Positions 41,139 to 51,639 are shown, counted from the first letter of the stretch. The stretch: 64,000 nucleotides of DNA from Bacillota bacterium (GCA_017442735.1 JAFRZE010000047.1:1-64000); one strand, 5' to 3'. Notes: generated from the sequence alone by a model not told the origin. A program made the numbers and translations.

Positions 41139-43352
41139 CTATCTTTTCTTTCCCTTCCCGCCGCGCTTGCTTGCGCGGATGGGACTTGCCATATCGATCA
41201 TCCGGACGCGGTCTCCCGTGCCGAGATGGATACCGATCGCGCCTCTGGCTACCTTTCCCTGATGCGGGATCTCTTCCTGCTTGAAGCAGATAGAATAACC
41301 CTTTTCTGTCTCCAGTGCGATATTTTCTCCCGTAAACGGCGTCACGGCGATCAGCTGCGCATCTCCCGAAAGCTTTGTTGCGTCTACCGCCCGTCTGGTC
41401 ACATCGAACTCACCGGAGTCGACACGTTTGACATATCCGTCGGAGGATACGAAGATCCACTCCTCCAGCGGCACGAGCAGCAGGATGGACACGATATTCT
41501 CTGTCTTGCTGTCGTAGGCCGTGATATTGTCGACCGGCACGCCCTTATCTCTTAATCGCCCGTATGGAATATCCTTCACCTTCAGCGTATGAGCCTTTCC
41601 CTTGTCCGTAAAGAGGATCAGTTTCTGATCCGTGGACGCCAGGATAATATACTTGTTCTCCGCCTCGATCGTCTCGCGGTTTTTCTCGTAGACGGCCGGA
41701 TCGACCGAACGGATATAGTGGAACCGGTCGGCCAGCACCACCACCGGAAGGATCTCTTCCGGCTTTTCTTCGATCACGATCTCCCCGGCGTCGATGATCT
41801 CGGTCCGGCGCGGGCGGTCATACTTCGCTTTCAGCTCCAGGAGACCCTTCTTGATCTCTTTGGTCATCTCGGTATTCGAATCCAGCAGTTTCTCATACCG
41901 GGCGATATTTCTCGAGATCTTCCGGTAATCCTCTGTCAGTACGTCCAGCTCCAGTCCTACGAGCCGCTGCAGCCTCAGTTCCATGATGGCGTCAGTCTGC
42001 AGCTCCGTGAAGCAGAACTTCTTAGCCTGTTTCATGGAGGTCCCGGTCTTGAAAATGATCCCTGAGGTATCGCCGGTCATCAGACAGGCCCTTGCCTGCG
42101 CCACGGTTTTGGATCCGCGGATGACCTCGACCACCGCGTCGATCACATCGATCGCTGTAATGAGACCTTCATCGATCTCCCTGCGTCGGGCGGCCTTACG
42201 AAGCAGGTTCTGGAATTTCCGGGAATAGATCTCATACTGGAAGTCCGCGTAATCCGCGTAGACAGCCGCCAGGCTCATCGTCTCCGGCCTGCCGTTGGAA
42301 ATAGCCAGGAGGTTATATCCGTAGGTGTCTTCCAGCTTGGTCTTCTTATACAGGATGTTGATGATGTTCTGGGCGTCCGCGCCTTTTTTCAGGTCGAAGA
42401 CGATCCGGATGCCTTCCTTGCTGGACTGGTTGGAAATATCGGTGATATCCGCCAGCGTCTTGTTCTCCACCAGATCCGCGACGGACTGCAGGAATTTGCC
42501 GATCCCCTCGCCGATCATCGTATAGGGGATCTCGGATACGACGATCCGGTCCTTGCCTTTTTCTGTTTCGACACTGACCTTTCCGCGGAGCCGGATCTTG
42601 CCGGATCCGGTCTCATAGATTGTCTTTAGTGCCTCTTTATTCGCGATGATGCCGCCGGTCGGGAAATCCGGTCCCGGGATGAACTGCATGAGTTCTTCAC
42701 TCGTGGCATCCGGATGATCCAGATAGTAGATCGCCGCGTCGATAGTCTCGCCTACGTTGTGGGTAGGGATGTTGGTGGCCATACCGACCGCGATGCCTTC
42801 CGATCCGTTGATCAGAAGGTTCGGCAGCTTGCACGGAAGGATCACCGGTTCCTTTTCCTGCTCATCGTAATTCGGCATAAAGTCCACGGTGTTCTCGCGA
42901 AGGTCCGCTAACAGAACATTTTCGGTATAATCCGTCATGCGGCATTCGATATAACGGGACGCCGCGGCTTCATCGCCCTCGATGGAGCCGAAATTGCCGT
43001 GTCCGTCGACCATAGGCGCCATCTTCTTCCAGTCCTGGGCCATGACCACGATGGCCTCGCCGATGGATGAGTCCCCGTGGGGATGATACTTACCCATCGT
43101 ATCGCCTACGATACGCGCGACCTTGCGGTAGGGTTTGTCCGAGGTGACCCCGAGCTCGGCCATATCATAGAGGATGCGGCGCTGAACGGGTTTCAGGCCG
43201 TCCCTCACATCCGGCAGTGCGCGGGAGGTGATGACGCTCATGGAATAGTCGATGTAGCTTTTGCGCATGACATCGGAATATTCCACGTCAATGATCTTTT
43301 CTTCCAGCAGTTCCAGGGCCATCTGTGTGCGCCCTTTTGTTTTCCTTGGCAT
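41139..43352 (-). CDS. parC: type IIA topoisomerase subunit A (ParC-like)
   Basis: 737 residues. The N-terminal cleavage domain has the quinolone-site region [16 protein letters not shown] with Ser and Glu at the two positions where resistance changes occur, and the active-site tyrosine in [12 protein letters not shown]. The C-terminal domain has several beta-propeller blades ([11 protein letters not shown]) but no canonical GyrA box (QRRGGKG), so topoisomerase IV (decatenation) is more likely than gyrase. It follows the ParE-like gene in the same transcript. ATG 43352 has AAGGA 7 bases upstream. Confidence 0.85.
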   Translation of the reverse strand: MPRKTKGRTQMALELLEEKIIDVEYSDVMRKSYIDYSMSVITSRALPDVRDGLKPVQRRILYDMAELGVTSDKPYRKVARIVGDTMGKYHPHGDSSIGEAIVVMAQDWKKMAPMVDGHGNFGSIEGDEAAASRYIECRMTDYTENVLLADLRENTVDFMPNYDEQEKEPVILPCKLPNLLINGSEGIAVGMATNIPTHNVGETIDAAIYYLDHPDATSEELMQFIPGPDFPTGGIIANKEALKTIYETGSGKIRLRGKVSVETEKGKDRIVVSEIPYTMIGEGIGKFLQSVADLVENKTLADITDISNQSSKEGIRIVFDLKKGADAQNIINILYKKTKLEDTYGYNLLAISNGRPETMSLAAVYADYADFQYEIYSRKFQNLLRKAARRREIDEGLITAIDVIDAVVEVIRGSKTVAQARACLMTGDTSGIIFKTGTSMKQAKKFCFTELQTDAIMELRLQRLVGLELDVLTEDYRKISRNIARYEKLLDSNTEMTKEIKKGLLELKAKYDRPRRTEIIDAGEIVIEEKPEEILPVVVLADRFHYIRSVDPAVYEKNRETIEAENKYIILASTDQKLILFTDKGKAHTLKVKDIPYGRLRDKGVPVDNITAYDSKTENIVSILLLVPLEEWIFVSSDGYVKRVDSGEFDVTRRAVDATKLSGDAQLIAVTPFTGENIALETEKGYSICFKQEEIPHQGKVARGAIGIHLGTGDRVRMIDMASPIRASKRGGKGKKR

Positions 43353-43382
43353 AACTGTATCCTTATCTGAAAGCCGCGGATC

Positions 43383-45329
43383 TTACAGATCCAGTTCGGC
43401 TAGATTGGCGTTTTTGTAAATGAAATCCTTGCGGATCGGGACATCGCTGCCCATGAGCATGGAGGTGGTCTCCGCGGCCATCGCGGCGTCGTCGATACTG
43501 ACCCGCTTCAGCTGCCGGGTCTCGGGATTCATCGTCGTCTCCCAGAGCTGATCGGCGTCCATCTCTCCCAGGCCCTTGTAGCGCTGAAGCTTGAAGGAGC
43601 CTTCTTTGTGTTTTTTGCGGTAACTGATCAGCGCGGAGTCGTCATAGAGGTACTCTTCCTTCGCGCTGCCTCCTCTGGAAGGGATCACCTTGTAAAGCGG
43701 CGGCATGGCGATATATACGTGGCCTTCGTAGATCAGCTCGGGCATCAGACGGTAGAACAGCGTCAGCACCAGCGTATCGATATGGCAGCCATCGATATCG
43801 GCATCGGTGGCGATGATGATCTTATTGTAGCGAAGCTTCGCAATATCGAAGTCATTGCCGTACCCCTCGGAGAATCCGCAGCCGAAGGCATAGATCATGG
43901 TACGGATCTCCTCGTTGGCCAGGATCTTGTCCATGGAGGCTTTTTCCACATTCAGGATCTTGCCGCGGATCGGAAGGATCGCCTGGTAATACCGGTCTCG
44001 CGCCGTCTTGGCACTTCCTCCGGCCGAGTTACCTTCCACGATAAAGATCTCGCATTCTTTCGGATCTTTCGATTCGCAGTTCGCCAGCTTGCCGTTGGAA
44101 TCGAAGGAAAACTTCTTTTTTGTCAGCAGGTTCTGGCGGGACTTTTCTTCCGACTTACGGATCTTCGCCGCTTTCTCCGCCTGGCCAAGCACCGTCTTCA
44201 GCGTATCCAGGTTCCTGTCAAAGAACAGTTCCAGCTGTTCGGAAGTGACCTTGGAAACCGCCTTGGCGGCATCCGGGTTGTCCAGCTTGGTCTTCGTCTG
44301 ACCTTCAAAGCGTGGATCCGGATGTTTGACCGATACGATCGCTGTCAGACCGGTCCGCACATCCGTACCGGAGAAGTTCTCATCCTTTTCCTTCAGAACA
44401 CCGATGGTACGGGCATAGCTGTTCAGGATCGTCGTCAGCGCGGTCTTGAAGCCGGTCAGATGGGTACCGCCTTCCGAGTTGTAGATGGTATTGCAGAAGC
44501 CGAGCGCGTTCTCGTGGAAATCATCGGTATACTGGATCGCGCATTCGACCTCGATATCTTCGGATTGTCCTTTAAAGTAGATCGGGTCGTGCAGCGCCGT
44601 CGAGGAAGCGTTCAGATCCTTCACGAACTTGCTGATGCCGCCCTCTTCGTGGAACACGCACTCCCTCGGCTCCTGCCCGTCTTCCCGAAGATCCCTGAAA
44701 TAGATCGTCAGGCCCGGGTTCAGATACGCGATCTCATGCAGACGCGATTTGATATCGCTTTCTCTAAAACGCGTTTTCTCAAAGATGGTCTCATCCGGCA
44801 GAAAGCTGATCTTCGTCCCATGCGCGCGGGTCGGCCGGAGTTTCGGAAGCAGATGGTCCTTGTCCAGTTTTTCCGTGGGGACGCCCCGCTCATAATGATC
44901 ATGATGGACAAAGCCATCCTGCGATACTTCTACATCCATCCAGGTGGACAGCGCGTTCACGGCCGAAGAGCCGACGCCGTGCAGACCGCCGGAGGTCTTG
45001 TAGGCGCCGTCGCCGAACTTGCCGCCGGCATGCAGCGTCGTCAGAACGACCCGCACGGCTGGTATACCTTTTTTGTGAAGGCCCACAGGGATCCCGCGGC
45101 CGTTGTCCTGCACCGTGCAGGATCCGTCTTTGCCGAGGGTGACTTTGACTTCACTGCAGAAGCCCGCCAGGTGCTCGTCGACGGAGTTGTCCACGATCTC
45201 ATAGATCAGATGGTTCAGACCTTTGGTCCCGGTCGAACCGATATACATGCCGGGACGGCGTCTGACCGGTTCAAGTCCTTCCAGAACTTCGATCGAATCC
45301 TGGTTATATACATTCGTTGCTTTTGGCAT
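43383..45329 (-). CDS. parE: type IIA topoisomerase subunit B (ParE-like)
   Basis: 648 residues. The ATPase domain shows EIVDNSVDEHLAG, DNGRGIPVG and GGLHGVGSSAVNALS; the TOPRIM part shows IVEGNSAGGSAKTARDR and TDADIDGCHIDTL. It works with the A subunit encoded next. I chose ATG 45329 with GGAAG upstream; the open frame continues to 45374 but overlaps the FRG gene. The gyrase or topo IV name follows the A subunit. Confidence 0.88.
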   Translation of the reverse strand: MPKATNVYNQDSIEVLEGLEPVRRRPGMYIGSTGTKGLNHLIYEIVDNSVDEHLAGFCSEVKVTLGKDGSCTVQDNGRGIPVGLHKKGIPAVRVVLTTLHAGGKFGDGAYKTSGGLHGVGSSAVNALSTWMDVEVSQDGFVHHDHYERGVPTEKLDKDHLLPKLRPTRAHGTKISFLPDETIFEKTRFRESDIKSRLHEIAYLNPGLTIYFRDLREDGQEPRECVFHEEGGISKFVKDLNASSTALHDPIYFKGQSEDIEVECAIQYTDDFHENALGFCNTIYNSEGGTHLTGFKTALTTILNSYARTIGVLKEKDENFSGTDVRTGLTAIVSVKHPDPRFEGQTKTKLDNPDAAKAVSKVTSEQLELFFDRNLDTLKTVLGQAEKAAKIRKSEEKSRQNLLTKKKFSFDSNGKLANCESKDPKECEIFIVEGNSAGGSAKTARDRYYQAILPIRGKILNVEKASMDKILANEEIRTMIYAFGCGFSEGYGNDFDIAKLRYNKIIIATDADIDGCHIDTLVLTLFYRLMPELIYEGHVYIAMPPLYKVIPSRGGSAKEEYLYDDSALISYRKKHKEGSFKLQRYKGLGEMDADQLWETTMNPETRQLKRVSIDDAAMAAETTSMLMGSDVPIRKDFIYKNANLAELDL

Positions 45330-45343
45330 AGGGTTTACTTCCG

Positions 45344-46144
45344 TTATTTTACAAAATAGTGCCGGGCGATCCATTTGGATAACCCGTCGAGTCCTGGATA
45401 GACGATCCGCTCGGACATATTCAGCTGATCCAGCATGTCGCGGACTCTCCAGCGAAGATGCCGGTCGATGATATACACGACCGTATTGTCCGTATTCTTG
45501 TCGAGGAACCCTTCCACATCATCCATTTCCGTCGGGATGATCGAGAAGAAAGAGTACTGGTTCACGATGCGCGGACCGATCGACGGCGGCTCGATCACGA
45601 CCATCGAGTCTTTGCCCATGTCGGCGTCATACTGATCCAGGCTGTTTGTGACTTCCGTCAGCATATCCACCGAGAAGACACTGGAAACGTTTTTCCGGAT
45701 GACTTCCTGATAGGGCTCGGGCAGGAGCGAATGGATCTCATTCATGTCGATCCGCCAGACCATCGAGTCGTGGTCTTCCATGGCATCGAGATTATCCTCT
45801 TCTACCGCGAAATGAAGCGCTACCAGGGCTGAATGTGTCCAGTCCAGCAGCCTGGTGGGCAGGCTGTGGTGCTGTCCGAGGATCATCTGGCGCCAGATCG
45901 ACTGAGCGATCGTGGGATCCTCGATCACGGCGTATTTCGCGAAATTGTTGAGGATCGCGGGCTCCAGGCTCTTCTGCAGCTCCTTGCAGCAGCGCTTTAA
46001 GGTCGTGACCATCTTGAACTCGGTGTTCGGCATGCCGCGGTATACATAGGAACTTCGGTTGCGGTGGATATCCTCCCGCCAGTCCTGCTCGGATAAAAGA
46101 GGCATCAAGTCTTCGATCTGGTTGATATGAATGGTTTTGATCAT
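45344..46144 (-). CDS. FRG-domain protein
   Basis: 266 residues. The FRG domain (named for a Phe-Arg-Gly pattern) covers the N-terminal half: SSYVYRGMPNTEFKM followed by HHSLPTRLLDWTHSALVALHFAV. The biochemical role of FRG domains is not settled. The C-terminal 100 residues are unrecognised. Its stop is 14 bases before parE, so it is the first gene of the topoisomerase transcript, from the promoter at 46175-46203. Confidence 0.85.
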   Translation of the reverse strand: MIKTIHINQIEDLMPLLSEQDWREDIHRNRSSYVYRGMPNTEFKMVTTLKRCCKELQKSLEPAILNNFAKYAVIEDPTIAQSIWRQMILGQHHSLPTRLLDWTHSALVALHFAVEEDNLDAMEDHDSMVWRIDMNEIHSLLPEPYQEVIRKNVSSVFSVDMLTEVTNSLDQYDADMGKDSMVVIEPPSIGPRIVNQYSFFSIIPTEMDDVEGFLDKNTDNTVVYIIDRHLRWRVRDMLDQLNMSERIVYPGLDGLSKWIARHYFVK

Positions 46145-46174
46145 AATACACCTTCATGAAAAGAATCTCATACT

Positions 46175-46203
46175 ATTGTACCAAAGTGCCGTCCCTCTGG
46201 CAA
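46175..46203 (-). promoter_or_regulatory. promoter of the FRG-parE-parC transcript
   Basis: TTGCCA and TACAAT on the minus strand with 17-base spacing, about 30 bases before the ATG. Confidence 0.75.
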
Positions 46204-46282
46204 CAACAATTTGTGTCTCCGAGGCCTTCTGGCCACAATATTTTGGGGTATCTTCCTCAAATCTTTGTATTCTTTCCAAAAG

Positions 46283-46313
46283 AAAAACCCGACAGAATTT
46301 CTGCCGGGTTTTT
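46283..46313. terminator. terminator of the lipoprotein gene
   Basis: Stem AACCCG-CAGAA/TTCTG-CGGGTT with one mismatch and T runs on both strands; it lies 19 bases past the lipoprotein stop. Confidence 0.85.
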
Positions 46314-46331
46314 GATTGCCTGAAAATGTGC

Positions 46332-47063
46332 TTATTTTACAATGATGCTGGTGACACGCGGCTGCGGTCCATAGTACCAGTACAGGAAGCACTCAACATC
46401 GACTGTCTGTCCAACCTGAAGGGCCTGTGCTGCTTTGTAGACATCCGTCTCGGGGCCGCACAGATAGGAACGGACATTGAAGCTATAGGTCTGGCCATTG
46501 ATGGAAAGATTGAAGTAAACATCGCTTCCTTCTTCACCGGAACCATCCCAGTTGTACATGAAAGCATCACCGGCATCGTTCACAGCCTCAACGGTCATGC
46601 CCTTGAAAGTTACGAATTCGCCCATGTGTTTCGCCAGCTCATCGGTGTTTGCAATGATGCTGGTGTAGTCAGCAGCAGCGGCAACATAGCTGCCTTCTTC
46701 GATCTCAAAGGACTCGGGAGAGATCTCGATCATCTCGGAATAAGCATCTTTGAAGCCGGTAACTTTGATCTTGGTACCAACAGTCAGCTTGTCATACTGT
46801 TCCTGTGTGCAGGGAAGGTTGTACAGGAAGTAAGCACCGTTTCCGTCCTGTGTATAGACGACAGCGGCATCCTGCCACCAGGATTCCTTGCCCTGAACAT
46901 ACGTTTCGACGACGACATTGTCATACTGAGCGGCAGCCCAATACTCATCAAATGTCATAACGCCTTCGCTCTTTTTGGTGGGGTCTTCTTCGACTTTATT
47001 GGTGCAGGCGGTCATACCGAATACCATGCACAGAGCCAGAAGCAGAACAAACAGTTTTTTCAT
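46332..47063 (-). CDS. lipoprotein of unknown function
   Basis: 243 residues from ATG 47063 after AAGGAG. A signal sequence KKLFVLLLALCMVFG ends in a lipobox MTAC, so it is anchored outside the membrane. The mature part appears to contain two copies of a beta-rich segment of OB-fold character (AAQYDNVVVETYVQGKESW... and ...LAKHMGEFVTFKGMTVEAV). The ligand is unknown. It has its own promoter and terminator and follows the sugar importer. Confidence 0.78.
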   Translation of the reverse strand: MKKLFVLLLALCMVFGMTACTNKVEEDPTKKSEGVMTFDEYWAAAQYDNVVVETYVQGKESWWQDAAVVYTQDGNGAYFLYNLPCTQEQYDKLTVGTKIKVTGFKDAYSEMIEISPESFEIEEGSYVAAAADYTSIIANTDELAKHMGEFVTFKGMTVEAVNDAGDAFMYNWDGSGEEGSDVYFNLSINGQTYSFNVRSYLCGPETDVYKAAQALQVGQTVDVECFLYWYYGPQPRVTSIIVK

Positions 47064-47105
47064 TCTCAGTCTCCTTTTTATAATGGTTTTCAAACCAACA
47101 CTTAT

Positions 47106-47133
47106 ATTATACTCCATGGAAAGTAAAAATCAA
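47106..47133 (-). promoter_or_regulatory. promoter of the lipoprotein gene
   Basis: TTGATT and consensus TATAAT on the minus strand with 16-base spacing. Confidence 0.7.
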
Positions 47134-47137
47134 TTAG

Positions 47138-48736
47138 CTATTTTGCCGCTTTTTTCTTCTTCCACACGCCATATGCATAGAAAATGCCGATGAGCACCCA
47201 AGCGATGATCAGACAGGTGATGAGTGCCACAGAGGTAGACGGAAGCGGTCCCAGATCAGCTGACTCGGTCGATGAGCTTGATCCGCTGATCTGATCCAGA
47301 CGGTAAAGCGAAGTGATCTTCGAATACAGATTCGTGATGTAATTCTCATCGACCTTCTCACCGCGGCGGATGGAAAGCACCACGTTTTCAATCAGCTGAC
47401 CGGCGGCGTCACGAAGCGAGGTGGAACCGTTGAAGACCGGTGTCGTAAAGGTATATTCGACATTGTCCAGCAGCAGCTCGGACGCTTTGATCTTCACGTC
47501 ATAATGCGCATTGCCGTCTTCACCGATACGGCTCAGGTAGTCCTGGTATTCCGCGGACTGCTGCGCCTTGGAAGTGACCGGTACATAGCCTTCGGTTTCC
47601 GCATAGGCGATCTGCACGTCATTGGTCAGAAGATACTGGGCGAAGAGCCAGGAAGCCAGCACTTCACCGGGATCGGCTTTGTTGAAGATACAGATCGAAG
47701 GTCCCTGAGAGATCATCTGCGGATTCGACGGATCAAACTGCGGAATCATCCGAACTTCCGTCTCGAACTCGACCAGATTCTCCGGCGCGATATCGATTAG
47801 CGGCGCCTTGGAACCCATCCAGGTCGCACCGGCCGTGGAGTCCACCGCGAACAGGCACTGGCCGGCATTCAGGAAGTTGGCCGGATAAGAGCTGATCTTG
47901 AAGGTCGAGAATGCGCCCGTCGTGGCATGTTCCCGGATCTCCAGCAGCATTTCTTTCGTGGTATCGTTGAAGATCTGGATCTCACCTTCTGGCGTCGAAT
48001 AGCCGGCACCTTTCTGCTTCAGCATCTGGATCATCATGTTGTCGGTGGACTTGTAGATGAACGGCAGCATGACTTTCTGCCCGTTCAGCACATAGGTTCC
48101 GGAGGCATCCTTTTCAGTCGCCTTCTCGGACACTTCCCAGATCCAGTCCCAGGTCACGATATCCGGTACTTCGTAGCCGAGCTTTTCGACAAACGTCTTG
48201 TTGATATAGAGCGCCTCGGTCGAACGCATGTACGGGATCGCGTAGATCTCCTCGCCGATCGTGCATTCTTTCAGGAACTGTGGAACGATCTCCTCTTTGG
48301 TCGGGCCGTCGTACTGCAGTTCGGAGCCGCCCAGGCCGTATTTCGGGTCATCCATCAGTTTGTCCAGCGAAACCACCGTTCCCGAACCGGTCATATACGT
48401 GGCGATGTGATCCGGATAGGTGATGCACACGTTCGGTGTGGTATTCGTAGAAATGTTGGTGATGACATCGTTGTATATCCGGCCGTAGTCGGTGTAAAGC
48501 CTCATATTGACCTTGATGTTCGGATAGAGTTTCTGGAAATCCTCGATCGCGCGGTGGTAGATGTCGGTCTGGGTCTTGTTCGTGTCGTTCTTGGCCCAGA
48601 AAGTGATCTCGTAGTTTTTGCTGGTATCGAAGTTCTCCGGCACTTCAAATTCCGGAATACCTTTCGATCCGTGACAGCCGGAAAGCATCAGCATCATCAT
48701 GACGCCGATCATCAGGACAGACAGTAATTTCTTCAT
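47138..48736 (-). CDS. extracellular sugar-binding lipoprotein with C-terminal membrane segment
   Basis: 532-residue family 1 solute-binding protein. The N-terminal lipoprotein signal ends MLMLSGC. The body has the usual pattern (ITFWAKNDTNKTQTDIYHRAI, NVCITYPDHIATYM, PYMRSTEALYINKTF). Unusually, the last 30 residues form a membrane helix followed by lysines (LITCLIIAWVLIGIFYAYGVW then KKKK), so it is tethered at both ends. The start overlaps the stop of the permease gene. It should deliver an oligosaccharide to the importer encoded by the three preceding genes; the specificity is unknown. Confidence 0.87.
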   Translation of the reverse strand: MKKLLSVLMIGVMMMLMLSGCHGSKGIPEFEVPENFDTSKNYEITFWAKNDTNKTQTDIYHRAIEDFQKLYPNIKVNMRLYTDYGRIYNDVITNISTNTTPNVCITYPDHIATYMTGSGTVVSLDKLMDDPKYGLGGSELQYDGPTKEEIVPQFLKECTIGEEIYAIPYMRSTEALYINKTFVEKLGYEVPDIVTWDWIWEVSEKATEKDASGTYVLNGQKVMLPFIYKSTDNMMIQMLKQKGAGYSTPEGEIQIFNDTTKEMLLEIREHATTGAFSTFKISSYPANFLNAGQCLFAVDSTAGATWMGSKAPLIDIAPENLVEFETEVRMIPQFDPSNPQMISQGPSICIFNKADPGEVLASWLFAQYLLTNDVQIAYAETEGYVPVTSKAQQSAEYQDYLSRIGEDGNAHYDVKIKASELLLDNVEYTFTTPVFNGSTSLRDAAGQLIENVVLSIRRGEKVDENYITNLYSKITSLYRLDQISGSSSSTESADLGPLPSTSVALITCLIIAWVLIGIFYAYGVWKKKKAAK

Positions 48737-49617
48737 CCTTTGGTACCTCCTCGGCTGACGCCTTCCATGATCTTCTTATGGAAGATCAGGAACAGGATGA
48801 TCAGCGGAATCGAGATCACCATGACGGCGGCCATCATGGCCGGGATGTTCTCACGGCCGAAACCGTTCTCACGGATCTCCTGAATACCGTTGGATACCAG
48901 GAAGTACTTCGCGTCGTCGGTGATAAGGCGCGGCCACACGTAGCTGTTCCAGCACTCGATGACTTTCAGGATGACGATGGTGACCATCGTTGGCTTGCAG
49001 ATCGGGATCATGACCTTCAGCAGATATTTCATATCGGAGGTTCCGTCGACCTTTGCCGCTTTGTAAAGTTCATCCGGGATCTGCTCGAAGTTTTCCTTCA
49101 GCAGGTAGATGTAAAAGACAGAAGTAACAGACGGAAGGATCAGGCCCCAGAAAGTGTTTCTCATATCCCAGTTCGTGATCGTAACGAAGTTCGTGATAAC
49201 GACCAGCTCTGTCGGGATCATCATCAGTGAGAGGAAGATACCGAATGCGGCATTCTTGCCTTTGAACTCCAGACGGGCAAAGGCGAAGGCCGCCAGCGTA
49301 ATGACCACCACCATCAGGGCCGTCGTGGCAACGGTGAAAATGATGGTGTTCAGGAAATACCGGCCCAGATCGACGGTCGTAAAAGCGTCGAAATAGTTCT
49401 GGAGGGTCGGCGAAAGGGTAAAGAATTTCGGGATATATTCCGCATTGTAGGAGCTGTAGCTCTTGATTGATGTCAGCAGCATCCAGTAGAACGGGAACAG
49501 GACGATCAGTCCCCAGAGCGCGAGGAACACGTAGATCACAACATTCAGGATCGTTTTTCTCGTTTTCGCAGCGCGGCTGATCTGGTCCAGAGTTTTCTGA
49601 TCATTGACTTGACTCAT
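48733..49617 (-). CDS. carbohydrate ABC permease (MalG-type)
   Basis: 294 residues with six hydrophobic segments. The EAA loop that docks on the ATPase reads LYKAAKVDGTSDMKYLLKVM. AAAGGAG precedes the ATG. It pairs with the MalF-type permease encoded just before it. Confidence 0.92.
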   Translation of the reverse strand: MSQVNDQKTLDQISRAAKTRKTILNVVIYVFLALWGLIVLFPFYWMLLTSIKSYSSYNAEYIPKFFTLSPTLQNYFDAFTTVDLGRYFLNTIIFTVATTALMVVVITLAAFAFARLEFKGKNAAFGIFLSLMMIPTELVVITNFVTITNWDMRNTFWGLILPSVTSVFYIYLLKENFEQIPDELYKAAKVDGTSDMKYLLKVMIPICKPTMVTIVILKVIECWNSYVWPRLITDDAKYFLVSNGIQEIRENGFGRENIPAMMAAVMVISIPLIILFLIFHKKIMEGVSRGGTKG

Positions 49618-49635
49618 CTCATTCTCCTTTCCGCG

Positions 49636-50526
49636 TTACGCTGCGTTGCTCTTGCCGCGGATCATCAGGTTGATCACCGTGATGGTCAGGACGATCGCAA
49701 ACAGGATCAGGGCAGCTGCCGATGCATAGGACGGGTAGCCGCCGGAGTCACCGTAGAGCATATCGTAAACGTAACCTACGATCGTGTTCATGCCGGCTGC
49801 GTTCAGGTTCGTTCCAAAAAGCGCGACTTCATCGGAGTAGGCCTTGAAGGCACCGATGAAACCGGTAATGATCAGATAGAAGATCATCGGACTGATCATG
49901 GGAAGCGTGATGCGGGTGAAGATTCTGAACTTGGATGTTCCGTCGACCTTTGCCGCATTGTAGTACTGCTGGTTCACAGAGGCCAGCGCAGAGGTCAGGA
50001 TCAGGATCTTGAACGGCATGACGACCCAGATCGTATACAGACAGGTCACCAGCATCTTTGCCCAGTAGGGGCCGTCGATGAAGTCCACACTGGAGCCGCC
50101 GAATGCCTGGATCAGCAGGTTGATCATGCCGTCGGAATATGCAGTCTTCTTAAAGAGAACCATGAAGACCAGACCGACTGCCAGCGTGTTGGTAACATAT
50201 GGCAGGAAGAAAACGGTCTGGAACAGTTCCTTGAGCGGCTTGATCGAGGACAGTGCCAGGGAGATCAGAAGCGCGATTCCGGTGGAAAGCGGAACCGTGA
50301 TGATGACCAGGATGAATGTATTCTTCACGGCCTGCAGGAAGAAAGGATCGTGCAGGACATAGGAGAAGTTGTATCCGCCTACCCCGCGGTACGTCTGAGA
50401 CGCGAAGTTGTAGCCTTCTTCGAAGGAATAGACGACAACGTCGATCAGCGGGTAGACCATGAAGATCCCCAGGAAGAGGATCGCGGGCAGCAGATAGAGC
50501 CACCCTTTCAGGTTATTGTTTTTCAT
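49636..50526 (-). CDS. carbohydrate ABC permease (MalF-type)
   Basis: 296 residues with six hydrophobic segments. The EAA loop is YYNAAKVDGTSKFRIFTRIT. It is placed 12 bases after the ATPase gene and 18 bases before the MalG-type gene. Confidence 0.92.
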   Translation of the reverse strand: MKNNNLKGWLYLLPAILFLGIFMVYPLIDVVVYSFEEGYNFASQTYRGVGGYNFSYVLHDPFFLQAVKNTFILVIITVPLSTGIALLISLALSSIKPLKELFQTVFFLPYVTNTLAVGLVFMVLFKKTAYSDGMINLLIQAFGGSSVDFIDGPYWAKMLVTCLYTIWVVMPFKILILTSALASVNQQYYNAAKVDGTSKFRIFTRITLPMISPMIFYLIITGFIGAFKAYSDEVALFGTNLNAAGMNTIVGYVYDMLYGDSGGYPSYASAAALILFAIVLTITVINLMIRGKSNAA

Positions 50527-50538
50527 GTCTGCCCTGCC

Positions 50539-51639
50539 TTACTTATCACCGAAATAGATCCGCTCTTCGCTCTCGCGGTCGAACAGATGGACCTTGAAGG
50601 ATTTCACACGGAAGTTGACAGTATTCTTTGAGGTATCGACCTTGTTTTCCGCAGGGATGATGGCACGGATCGTCTCGCCGGCCAGCTTTTCATGTCTGGC
50701 GACGACGCTGGTATCTCTTCCCATGACCTCGACTCTTTCGAGTTCGCAGGTCAGCGGGCCGTTCTCATCGAGGACAAAACCTTCGGGACGGATGCCTACC
50801 CAGACAGGCTTGTCTTCGACTTCGCCCACTTCCAGGATCTTCTCGTCGCCGATCATCACCCATCCGTTCTCCACAAAGCCTTCAAAAACGTTGATGGGCG
50901 GAGTGCCGAGGAATTTCGCTACAAACAGATTCGCCGGATCATCGTACACATCCTGCGGTTTGCCGATCTGCTGCAGGATACCGTCCTTCATCACGACGAT
51001 CATATCGGAGATACTCATGGCCTCTTCCTGGTCGTGGGTGACGAAGATCGTTGTAACACCGGTCTCCTTCTGGATCCGGCTGATCTCCTCACGGGTCTGC
51101 AGACGAAGTCTGGCATCAAGGTTCGACAGGGGCTCGTCAAGCAGCAGAACCCGAGGCGTCTTGACCAGTGCACGGGCGATCGCAACACGCTGCTGCTGAC
51201 CGCCGGACATCTCGCTGGGCTTTCTGTCGAGCAGTTTATCGATCTGCACGAGCTTGGCTGCCTTCATAACGCGTGCTTCCATCTCTTCTTTCGAAAGCTT
51301 ATCCGCTCCCTTGAGGTTCTGCAGCGGGAACATGATATTCTTCCGGACAGTCAGATGCGGATACAGGGCATAGTTCTGGAAAACCATACCTACACCGCGG
51401 TGTTCAGGCGGCAGATTCGTTACATCATCCTCGCCGAACCAGATCTTGCCGTCACTGGGTGCTTCCAGTCCGCAGATCAGGTTGAGCGTTGTGGACTTGC
51501 CGCAGCCGGAGGGGCCCAGAAGGCCGATCAGCTTGCCATCGGGGATCTCGAAGTCAAAGTCGTTTACGGCGATGACATCGCTGCCGTTTTTGTCCCTGCT
51601 CGGGAATCTTTTGGTCAGATGGTCCAGTACTACTTTCAT
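50539..51639 (-). CDS. sugar importer ATPase (UgpC/MsmK-type)
   Basis: 366 residues. Walker A GPSGCGKST, signature MSGGQQQRVAIARAL, Walker B VLLLDEPLSNLDA, then a C-terminal MalK-like regulatory domain. It energises the CUT1 importer. AAAGGAAAC precedes the ATG. First gene of the four-gene operon, with a promoter at 51674-51702. In some Firmicutes one such ATPase serves several importers. Confidence 0.93.
   Translation of the reverse strand: MKVVLDHLTKRFPSRDKNGSDVIAVNDFDFEIPDGKLIGLLGPSGCGKSTTLNLICGLEAPSDGKIWFGEDDVTNLPPEHRGVGMVFQNYALYPHLTVRKNIMFPLQNLKGADKLSKEEMEARVMKAAKLVQIDKLLDRKPSEMSGGQQQRVAIARALVKTPRVLLLDEPLSNLDARLRLQTREEISRIQKETGVTTIFVTHDQEEAMSISDMIVVMKDGILQQIGKPQDVYDDPANLFVAKFLGTPPINVFEGFVENGWVMIGDEKILEVGEVEDKPVWVGIRPEGFVLDENGPLTCELERVEVMGRDTSVVARHEKLAGETIRAIIPAENKVDTSKNTVNFRVKSFKVHLFDRESEERIYFGDK

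Noticed and set aside
43608-45359. 583-residue plus-strand frame
   Set aside because: It lies fully antisense to parE, whose ATPase and TOPRIM motifs are clear.
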